Assembly: GCF_022581195.2 (NCBI RefSeq)
Contig: NC_061462.1
Span: forward strand, 496,001 to 560,000
Length of the DNA stretch: 64,000 nucleotides
Direction: 5' to 3'
Source: Helicoverpa zea
Taxonomy: Eukaryota; Arthropoda; Insecta; Lepidoptera; Noctuidae
Shown here: positions 35,326 through 44,395 of the stretch, piece by piece
How positions within the stretch are numbered: position 1 is the first letter of the stretch
How the letters are laid out: each line of letters starts with the position of its first letter
Translations under genes and position numbers: made by a program
The notes under the pieces: model-generated
What the model was told of the DNA's origin: nothing
Databases searched by the model: none
What the model saw: the letters and a program-made list of their open reading frames with translations, nothing else

Positions 35326-35380
35326 TATACCTAAGCTTATATCCGTATGATGAGTTCATACGGATATAAGCTTAGGTATA
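35326..35380. repeat. Perfect 25-bp hairpin, 5-nt loop
   Basis: The left arm starts TATACCTAAGCTTATATCCG and continues GTATGA-ward to 35350; after TGAGT the exact inverse follows. It lies about 120 nt past the stop of gene B, possibly in its 3' untranslated region. Confidence 0.95.
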
Positions 35381-35496
35381 TAATATTAGGTATATACTTT
35401 AACTTAAGTTTTAATTAACTTTCATAACGTATCTTCTTTTTGATTTTTGTTTCTGTTGAAAAGTCAAAATACACAACCAAAACTAGTTTTTAAAAT

Positions 35497-35824
35497 TTAG
35501 TCACCTAAATTCGCGATAGATATAGCTGTAGTTGGAACTAAGTAGGTAGTTGTGTTGTTTTGCGAGCTGTTCTGGGATTTGGGATTTCTTTCTTCTTCCT
35601 TCAGTTTTACTTTTTTATCAAAGCAGTCTCCGTCTTTGCAGCTCAACTCATCATCAGAATTTTCATCATCGTCCTGAATCACGGTAGTAGTTCTTCTTGT
35701 AGTAGTCCTTCTCGTTCCAGGCTTTTTCGTTGTGGAGGTAGAAGGCGTTTTTGCGGGTGCAGTCTCCAAGAAGTACATAGTTGACCAATATGCTCCAAAG
35801 ACTATCATTGCACCGATTAGAACG
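35497..35824 (-). CDS. Small gene B, exon 2
   Basis: 328 nt; carries the rest of the hydrophobic segment, the Thr-rich stalk, the acidic run and the C-terminus, ending in a TGA-type stop after NLGD. Confidence 0.6.
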
Positions 35825-36156
35825 CTGCAAATAACCAAACAATTACTTAATGCTAAACATAAAAGTCACTATGGATAATCTTGCTAAGCACTACTGTGAC
35901 ACTTAACTAGAAGACTTAATAAAGAGGTAGAAAGATGTATTATTCTATCCAAGAATAAGGACGGCAACTAAACAATATTACACAATCACTATAAACAATA
36001 TGCACATCAAGCTACTAAAATTTGTAAAACCAATCAATATTGAACCTTATTATGCTTTGCAGAAAAAAATCAAATCTATTCAAAGAAAGACAGATTGTAG
36101 TTACTTGATATTTGCACTGATAAGATGCAAAAACGTACTCACAATGCAAAAGCCAT
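35497..36156 (-). CDS. Small gene B: predicted 113-aa membrane or secreted protein with Thr-rich stalk, two exons
   Basis: Exon 1 is 36156-36143 (ATG GCT TTT GCA TT/GTGAGT) and exon 2 is 35824-35497 (GGTTATTTGCAG/C GTT CTA). The phase-2 join gives MAFAFVLIGAMIVFGAYWST, a signal or anchor segment to about residue 24. A Thr/Arg/Lys-rich mucin-like stretch follows (31-53), then an acidic run (56-64), a Cys pair (C67, C72 in CKDGDC), a charged Lys/Glu segment and N-glycosylation sites at N90, N94 and N95. The first coding segment is 14 nt, as in gene A. I infer an extracellular or cell-surface product. Family unknown to me. The open frame also runs back into the intron with an in-frame ATG, so an unspliced alternative start is possible but less likely. 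Confidence 0.55.
36143..36156 (-). CDS. Small gene B, coding part of exon 1
   Basis: Fourteen coding bases encode MAFA plus two bases of a Phe codon; donor GTGAGT. Confidence 0.5.
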
Positions 36157-36159
36157 TTT

Positions 36160-38640
36160 GCCTTACACACACGTTCACAAACCACTTGTACTCTGAACTC
36201 CGGAGGAATACTGTCAATCAGTGTGAATGACGGAAAACAATTGATTAACCAGAATAATATAGTTGTATGGCAAGTAAAGCCATGCTTACATTGACGTTTT
36301 ACGGTAACCTTTTTTATGGTAAATCATCAAAAAAATGAAATTCACCATGTTCCTACTTAAGTCCTTTATGTACCAGGGCCGCGGTAATTCAAACGTACAT
36401 CAGACCGACCAAAAACAAAATAAACTGAGAACCATTGGAATAACTATCGGCCGACATTTAGTCTGCATAAAGATAAAGATAAATTTATTTGTCATAAAAT
36501 GCAAGCTAGCTGAAGGATGCATTTTTGCAAATGCCTATTGTTTTCAAGTGTTTAAACGATTTTGAGTTACGTTCAATAAAAGTACATATTGCAGTATTGT
36601 TTCTTGGTGGTACAATACTGCAATTGTGTCCTTGATGAAGCGGCCTTAATATTTTTCGAAATGGACAATGCTTGCTGTTGAATAAACAAAGTATGAGTCT
36701 GTGGGAACCTTTTACCTTTGATTTATTACGGCAGATAAACTCAAACGGAAGTAATTATTCAATAACCAGTTTCTTAAATTATAATCTCCAGCATCGGCAA
36801 CAGATGGTGAAATACAGACTGGTTACAGAAGAACAGTAATATTAGGGTCCCAGTTATTTTCGAATTAGCATACATTACGTCGATATTATTAATTATAATT
36901 ATACCACTAACGGGTGGTTTCAATAAGCTATCTAACTGTTAATTTTCATACTAGAGATATGATGGAAATTGGACATTAATGCTACAAGAAAAAAAACTTT
37001 CATTTTTGCTACTTCATTCCTATTTGTATTCATAAGCCACTAGAACATGTGTCATACACCGATTATGCATAGTTCCAAGACTCAAGTTCAAAAGTTAAAT
37101 AAAAATCTAATCGCCCATATAGTTTTATATCGGAATACATTGGCTTTTTTCTAGAAGATGATAAATCTTGTACTGAGAACTGTAGGATCCTCATAAATGG
37201 AAATCTGTGGACCAATCGATGTTGAGTTCTTTGACTTGCACAATGTACATTTTTATTGGCCTGCCGAATTGAAATTGCGTGTTGGTTTTATTTTAAAGAA
37301 CTTCTTTTTTTATGAATTAAAGATTTTTAAGGGCTTGAACTTGATTTTTTATAAGATTTCTTAACACAATCGAAACTAGAGTTATCACTCCTTTTTTCGT
37401 ACCTAATGATAAACTACTCTTTACTTCACGAAAAAAAGGAGTGATAACTACACTGCCTGTCTCCCACATTACCTACACTTGTAAAACTGAATGAGATCCC
37501 TAACGTTAATAGGTTCCTAATTAGTGAAATCAGACAGCAATTAAGCAAATTATAAAAAGCTCTCTAACAGTCTAACCCATTGAGTAAATCAGCAGACCTC
37601 TCCAAAACAAACGAATTAGCTCAATAAACTTATGAAGCCGTCACAAAAACGCCTCGGACGAGACACAGACAAATACAGAAGATTCACACATATGCCTAAT
37701 TTTTGTAAAGGCATAAATATCATGATTTTTGAAAACTGCTTCCGAAAAAGACAAGAAAATTTAAAGTACTACTAAACCGATGCAAAAATTTGTGGTTAGA
37801 ATTTAGATAGTCTAGAGCCAGAGAAAGGGTATACTCTACTTTTATCCACGTGAGTTTACTCCTTGGCAGCTCATCTTTAGACAAGCAGTCAAATCTTTTA
37901 GGAACTGTCTCGAGAAGACCTTCTGCCTTTCCCCTTATTATCTTCCTAAAGGGTGTGATGTGTAGCCACGGGGTCGTTACCCTGTGACGTGGTATAGACG
38001 TGACTAAGTAACGAACAAAGCAGACTACTGTTCCTATATGTTAGGAACGAATGACTTGATTCATGACAGCAATACTGCTCATTGATTCCGTTCTCATCTA
38101 GATAAATATTTTGACATCCATTTTGGTCTGAGGGAATACTGGGATGTATTTTGATTTTGTTCGGTTGAATGGTTAATAAGTAATAGTGGGATTTGGTGTG
38201 AACATTGATAGAGGGATTTTTCTGGGAATGAGACAAGAAGATATAATTGATAATGAAAATTATCAAATCAAAATAAACTACTTACTTCATTATCTGCTTA
38301 GGCTGTGTTTTGGTCGTAGGTCTAAGCGTTTTAAATATAGCGTCCGTTTAAATGTTACCTATCTGACCTCCTCAACCCTGTTACTATTTTTTTTATTTTT
38401 ATTTTTTCAGTGATAATAGAAAATGGAGAGGTATTGCTCGTTGAATTTTAGTAACTCGCCTCTGTTACATGGCCTTGCAAACATTTACATAACTGGTACG
38501 ATGAAAAGAATATCCAAATAAGACTCAAATTAACAAATTCCTCCATGTATTTATAGTGTGCACAAAATGTCAAACAACATTAGTATCAAACACAGTCCCT
38601 ATTGAACATCCATGGCTCAATATTCCCAAGCTCATTAATT
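36160..38640. other. Gene-free stretch with a repeat fragment and a hairpin
   Basis: A 30-bp fragment of the R1-like 3' end lies reversed near 36,358-36,388 (TTTATGTACCAGGGCCGCGG). A hairpin with about 21-bp arms (GTTATCACTCCTTTTTTCGT and its inverse) lies at 37,380-37,449. No coding exon was recognised. Confidence 0.45.
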
Positions 38641-41309
38641 ATTCAAAACTTCGAACACCAATATCAACTTTAACCAAGGTTGATAAACCTCAATTCATCG
38701 TTCGGATCAAGTGAATTGGTCAATGCTGACACTGGCAGGCCAGAGCTGGCTAAACAGATTGCCGCCAAAGCTGTTCGAAGTTCGAATTGTTGCAAACTAG
38801 TGCTGGCCGACAAAGCGGTTATAGATCATAGATATACAGAACATTCTGTTGCCCTTTTAAGATACTCCTATAAGTTTGCAATAGCTCTAGATTACATGGT
38901 AACAAAAATATTATTTTTAATTCATTACTGCCTAAAAAATTGACAGTACCTACTGACAAGTGCCATCAAAACTTTAGTTCCTATTTTAGTCACTTGCGCA
39001 GCTGACTCGGTAGGTTTATAGGGTGATGAACCAAGAAATGGGTTCTATATCAGTTCAAATTTATCCAATTACCCAAAATGAATGAAATACACAGCTAAAA
39101 ATAACGAATATATTCTCTACCAGAAAAACCGCAGATAAATAAATATTTAGGTCGCTACTTTCCCCGAAAATCTGGCTATTAATATGTAACGTAATGCTTT
39201 GCGGTAATTATGCGGACTGGCCGGCTAAAGTATGCACATACGTAAATAGTGGCTTTATGTTGCGGAGAGAGATTGACCATAAACCTCTGTGGAGCGTATC
39301 AATCACTTAGTTGAAGAAAACTCGTTGGATGAAGATATCAATTGAGTGGAAATATTCCTTTAAATTGTTTGTGCTGATACGTAGAGTATTCTTTAGCAAG
39401 CAAAAGATTGCTAGATGTTTTTCTACAGGAAAAAGCAGGCGTTATGTTCTCCTTACTAACCATATGTATGGAATACTATAGTAACTTTGCCTGTCTGTCG
39501 CGCTTTGACGCCAAATCTATCAAACCTTAGATATTTTTTTACACGGGTAGTCTAGAGCTTAATTAAGGATATAAGCTTCTTACCCGAGTGCGAGAAGTTC
39601 CCTCGGGAAGTAGGTGACACTGTAAGAATCAGCTAGTTTTCTATATTTATTTCTGTTGAATGGTCCTAAAAACCAAGTGTGACAGACATCTCAAGATGAG
39701 CAGTACGCATATCTGTATTTCCCGGGAGAACCTGTGTTTACCCGACGTTCCACATATTTACATGTAAGATGGCGTGTTCAATATATCATTTGCAAATGTC
39801 TGTCGTGTTGCATATTAGCATTCTGGGAACAGTTTTTGTAAACCTATGTGTATTGGGATGATTTCTGACTTTTAGAGAGAAAAGAGTGTATTTTCTTCTT
39901 TACGAATGTTTTCCTCAAAAACTAATCAAAAATTTATGTTTCCGATGTTACCAGTGTAACATTTAAGAAGGTCCACAGGTTCCAGGAAATAGAAGCAACT
40001 TGGGCAACCCAGAGAATAAGCTGCCATCATAACAATTTATTACAACTTAGGGTCCCTAAGCCAGTTCTCACACTAAAAGACCACGCCTACGACTAATTTT
40101 ATGCAAATATAAGACATTTGCATAACTTATAACAATTTAGCGAAACATAAAGCCGTAGCTGTCTGCTTTTTAGACTGCAGGAACATTTGACCCGGTTAAA
40201 AAAGGCTTATAACTTTCAAGGTTGGGTCCAAAGAGTTTGTTTCTGAAGGAGTTGGACTCTCGCTAGAGAAGAGGTGACTTATGTATGAGTTTTGTCTCTT
40301 GCATGTCAAGGACAAAGCCGTATGGATTTTTGACAATGTACATACATATAAGTACTTAAGAAATGCTGTGTAGGTATGGTTTAATGACAGTCATAAAACG
40401 GTCATTTTAATCCTCATTTGTGTCCCTCAAGGACATTCTTGGATCTTGATCTGCAATTAACTAAGTTATATGTCCTGGAAAAAGTCCTACAATCAAGGTA
40501 ACCGATTCCGGCTTACCGGGTACACGCGGAAAGCGGACATTCAGACGTTTATCGATGTTAGTAAAACGGCCATTTACTCCCATAGTCGACCATTAAGTCC
40601 GATAAGTGCCCAATCGTCAGATATCTTGAAATTTTTACTAGGATTCGTTGGTGAACGTAAATGGTACGTTACGTGTAAGTTACGGGCTTGCGTTAAAGAG
40701 TTAGGCCGGGGATAAGTGGGCCAAGGCCGTGCAACTGTAAAGATTTAATGGCAGTCTGTTTTGGCCGCGTTTTCGGACCCGTACGTTAAGTAGCGGAAAG
40801 CGGGTAATCAGCACTGGGAAATTGTCTCGTATCCTCGTGTCTCGTGTCGATTTTCCACTATTTCTTCCATTAACAAATCACATTTTATTTTCGAATTTCC
40901 TTGAATACCTATTCTGTAACATTTGACGTATCCTATCCCTAGCCTATACATACTTGTTATCTTGTGGATTCTGTCAATAAACTATACCTACCGTATTAAT
41001 TGAGCAGTAACAACAACTACAAGATGGCTGCCTCATTTACCCAATTTCCTGAAAAGTCTCCCGCTAATCGCTTATATTCGGGCCCCAGTCCGCTATCTCT
41101 CCGGTCCCGCCCAGGGCGACCGACCCAAGTCTGCACACATATTAGTTTATTTACGAGAACCCCTGTTTTACAATCCTATGGGGATAATTAATGATGTGTG
41201 GAAAAGGTATAATGGAATTACGATGGGCGAAAAGGCTGGCTTGGAGTGGGGTGATTAGTAGGCTGGCTTTTGTTATGGCAGAATTATTACGAAGGGTTAT
41301 TAAAATTAT
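38641..41309. other. Gene-free stretch, partly CpG-rich
   Basis: No recognisable exon. The part at 40,490-40,860 is richer in CG dinucleotides than its neighbours and may be an old repeat or a regulatory block; nothing in it could be named. Confidence 0.4.
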
Positions 41310-41326
41310 TTCTAATTATTAAAAAA

Positions 41327-42218
41327 AAAAAAAAAAAAACAGACAAAAAGACAGAAGTGATGTCTTTAGACAATCACGGACGTCAAGAACTGACCATTAT
41401 GCTTGGTGAAGATGTGCTGAAGCAGGTCGATAAATTTCGATATTTGGGGAGCATTATAACATCAAAGTGCGACCTTGACGCCGAAATCAATAGCAGAATT
41501 GGTGCTGCAGCCGCTGCTTTCGGCAAATTCGACAAGAAGGTCTTCAGCTCCCATGACCTAAAGATATCCACAAAGGTCTCTGTGTATATGGCAGTTGTGT
41601 TGCCTTGTATACTCTACTCAGCGGAAACATGGACACCGTACCGACGCCACATCAAGCAACTAGACCGCTTCCACCTCAAATGTCTGCGCAAGATATTAAA
41701 TATCCGTTGGTTTGATCGTGTGCGTAACACAGAAGTGTTGAGGAAAGCCAATGTAGGTGGCATTGAAGCATACCTCATGAGGAGACAGCTTCGTTGGTGC
41801 GGGCATGTACTGCGCATGCCGGATACTAGAGTGGCCAAGCGCATCCTCTACTCCGAGTTGCAGGAGGGCAAGCGGAAACGTGGCGGACAGCTGCTGCGAT
41901 ACAAGGATGTGCTGAAGCGCCACATGAAAAGCTGTTCCATTGAACCGTCTCAGTGGGAGAATCTGGCATCCAACCGCAGAGACTGGAGAAGCCGCGTTAA
42001 AGTCTTTGACTTTGAAGCACGCCGGCTTTCTAAGTTGGATGCCAAACGAGATGAGTTGAAAGCTCGACCACCTATAGCTATCAACTACAACTTTGTGGCT
42101 GGTACCCTGACATGTCCGCAGTGTGTGTCACAAAATTGGATACTCCAGCCACATGAGAGCACACGCACGCCATTAGGGTCGAAGTGGTCGCCGTTGCCGA
42201 AATCGGCGTGGAAGATTA
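41327..42218 (+). mobile_element. 5'-truncated RTE LINE with 17-bp target-site duplication
   Basis: TTCTAATTATTAAAAAA is found at 41310-41326 and 42219-42235, marking an insertion. The 5' end is buried in an A run. The insert holds the C-terminal part of an RTE/BovB-type ORF and its short 3' region, ending ATCGGCGTGGAAGA. Confidence 0.82.
41343..42151 (+). pseudogene. RTE reverse-transcriptase C-terminal fragment
   Basis: The frame carries KTEVMSLDNH, VDKFRYLGSIIT, LPCILYSAETWT, LDRFHLKCLRKIL and RRQLRWCGHVLRMPDTRVAK, then ANRRDWRS-like and LTCPQC blocks. These are in the order expected for the thumb and connection region of RTE-clade reverse transcriptases. Endonuclease and the catalytic reverse-transcriptase motifs are missing through 5' truncation. 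The frame is nearly intact, so the insertion is fairly young. A CPQC half of a zinc finger near the end is followed by element tail sequence rather than the rest of the finger. Confidence 0.85.
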
Positions 42219-42239
42219 TTCTAATTATTAAAAAACACA

Positions 42240-42955
42240 CACGTTTAGGTAGGTACGATTTTGTTCTGCTACTTACCTACCTTATTCTTCACACGCAAAT
42301 GACTTAATGGAATTTGATGTAACTTAGCAGTACCTAAGCATAGCTTAGCATTAACTTTTTAGGGCAGGAAGTACATATATAGGCAGGTAGTTCCCTAAAG
42401 ATGAAACTAATTTTGTAGATAGGTACTTAGGTAGGTAAATTAGAAATCTTACCAGATCCCTTAAAACTACTCAGTGTTAACTGGAGAGCTGCTGGTACAT
42501 TTTTGAGAACAGTAGTTGAATACTCCAAACACTGAAGATTGAACAGCTTTGGGCAAAAGTTGATACCGCGCCACCTATTGAGAAAAGCTCAAACTACTAT
42601 AAAAGTATTTCTGACGTTTTTGACACAAAAGTGACATTCATTAATTTGACTTCAATATATTGTTGCCAGCCAATACTAACATATTTTATATTTTTATTGA
42701 TGCATACTTTACTGGCACGGACTAGAAAATATTTTCTGTTATATGCTGGAAGCCACATCAAAATCATTTCGGCCAAATGTGAGATAATAGCACACAAATA
42801 TGCTTATATACGAGTCAAACTGAGAAACTCCTTCTTTTTAAGTCGGTAAATAAAAACTGTAATAGCAATGTATTTCTAAATATTTTGGTTATTTCTAAAT
42901 GGTATGTATCTAAATAAAAAATCCTTCACAAAATTAACTGACGTATCGTATGACG
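42240..42955. other. Gene-free spacer
   Basis: AT-rich with several GTAGGTA-type runs near 42,250 and 42,430; no coding exon was recognised. Confidence 0.4.
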
Positions 42956-42959
42956 TACG

Positions 42960-43248
42960 CACTGACCTCTATATTTACCACTGGACAGGCTGTTGTCAAC
43001 GTGCTTTTGTGCCCGTTTGATAATCGCCATTTTGGCGCTGTTAGACGTAGCGAGTGTCCGTGGTACTAAAATTATTTTATAGTGAACCAATGAACATACA
43101 CTTCTCTCACAGCCATTTGAAATTATACGTCAAAATTAGTTCTGAGGACACTCGACGATATTGGCGCTTCAAATGGGCACAAAAAATTGCTGTCAAACGT
43201 ACGGAACAGCCTGTCCAGTGGTAAAACTGGTAAATATAGAGGTCAGTG
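42960..43248. mobile_element. MITE with inverted repeats starting CACTGACCTC
   Basis: CACTGACCTCTATATTTACC at the left is mirrored at the right by GGTAAATATAGAGGTCAGTG, and GGACAGGCTGTT-type blocks follow inside both ends. The interior has the repeat-like GCCATTTTGGCGC. It directly abuts the Harbinger element to its right. No transposase. Confidence 0.75.
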
Positions 43249-43259
43249 GACGTACGTAA

Positions 43260-44000
43260 TGGCTGATTTACATTGAGTCAGTAACTGACGTCAGTCCACT
43301 GACAAGTCAGTGCTGACCCGGCACTGCCATCGTGTAAATTGATTTGAAGTCAGTACAGTACTGACACGTCAGTACTGACTTCAATGTACGAGTTCGCTCC
43401 CCCTCCACCCGCGCCAGTGCTACTGACCGCGTGTAAATACGCCCAAGTCAGTGAAGTCAGTCGCTGCCGCTCTATTGAATAAGGACCACGCTTCCTCATT
43501 TCGAAAGGACATTCCAGAAGCTAAAAATGTCAGCGTAATTTCGAGTTTCACTTTGGCTGGCAAGGCGTCTCTCATAAATGTGTCTTGACGCTGAACAGAG
43601 CCTGATAATAACATAAGCAAATCGTCAAAGTTTTTTGGCGTCATTCTTAAAGCCAGTTTGTATTCTTTAGGATCTTCAGTTCTCAACTGGGTTAACAACA
43701 GAGAACCCCCAGTTATGTCTCTGTCCTCTATCCATTTTCTAATCCAAATTCGTTTCTCTTTAGATATCTCTTCTTCACACATATCACTTAGTTCTTGCAT
43801 CATTACTGAGGTACATTTTCTTAACAAATTATTAACTTTTATTTTTCGAGAATTCATTTTTCCGCACTGACTTTACGAACGTGTGTACACCAAAAGAAAT
43901 ATCATCGACTACTGACGAAACACTGACTTCGTGTAAATAGCACGCGTCAGTTTTCGGCGCCTACACTGACGTCAGTTACTGACTCAATGTAAATCAGCCT
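43260..44000 (-). mobile_element. PIF/Harbinger transposon, internally deleted, TAA target-site duplication
   Basis: TAA flanks both sides (43257-43259 and 44001-44003). The ends GGCTGATTTACATTGAGTCA and its inverse continue into AACTGACGTCAGT, giving inverted repeats of about 35 bp. A dense cluster of GTCAGT/ACTGAC hexamers lies just inside the left end. A transposase fragment is encoded on the minus strand. The right end is 180 bp upstream of the PDHB start codon, so the element sits in that gene's promoter region. Confidence 0.85.
43420..43857 (-). pseudogene. N-terminal part of a Harbinger transposase
   Basis: The protein begins with ATG (MNSRKIKVNN) and contains LALRMTPKNFDDLLMLLSGS followed by VQRQDTFMRDALPAKVKLEI and TLTFLASGMSFRN. 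This is the N-terminal pattern of Harbinger-derived transposases (HARBI1-like), just before the DDE nuclease. The frame then runs out of transposase sequence into the GTCAGT-rich element end and stops, so an internal deletion removed the catalytic domain. Confidence 0.8.
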
Positions 44001-44003
44001 TAA

Positions 44004-44180
44004 CAACATTGGCAACACTGCGTGCGACACTGCCTGACTGATCACGACCTCCATTCATCCTTCGCCGCATCAAAATAACGTTTTTAACACCATTTTCAAC
44101 AAAAAGCACTCTTAAAAGTCCCTCAATAGGCTTATGAGTGCAGTTTAATTACTTCTAACCAGTAATACTATAGTTTTGCT
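44004..44180 (+). promoter_or_regulatory. Presumed PDHB promoter and 5' untranslated region
   Basis: Only 177 bp separate the transposon duplication from the PDHB ATG. The block includes GTGCAGTTTAATTAC near 44,140 and no clear TATA box at the usual place. The function is inferred from position. Confidence 0.4.
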
Positions 44181-44395
44181 ATGAAAATGGCGTTGAAATC
44201 GTCGCCGGTCCTTTTCGGATGGCTCTCTAGAGTGCCTCGTCGTAATCTCTCGATGTCTAAGGTCTTAGCCGCTAAGCCTATGACTGTGCGTGATGCCTTG
44301 AACAGTGCCATTGACGAAGAGATGGAACGAGATGAGAAGGTGTTCATATTGGGTGAGGAAGTGGCCCAATACGACGGGGCTTACAAAGTTACGAG
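44181..44395 (+). CDS. PDHB exon 1
   Basis: Residues 1-71; mitochondrial targeting peptide and the start of the pyrimidine-binding domain. The first ATG of MKM is used; the second, two codons on, is equally possible. Donor GTGAGC, phase 2. Confidence 0.95.

Noticed and set aside
37946..38266. 106-codon minus-strand frame near the small-gene pair, as a possible third member
   Set aside because: No MAF-type short exon, no matching hydrophobic segment and no phase-2 acceptor were found, so it does not share the architecture.
38680..38943. 87-codon frame with TGRPELAKQIAAKAV segment
   Set aside because: Starts from a non-ATG codon and shows no homology that I recognise; base composition is like its surroundings.
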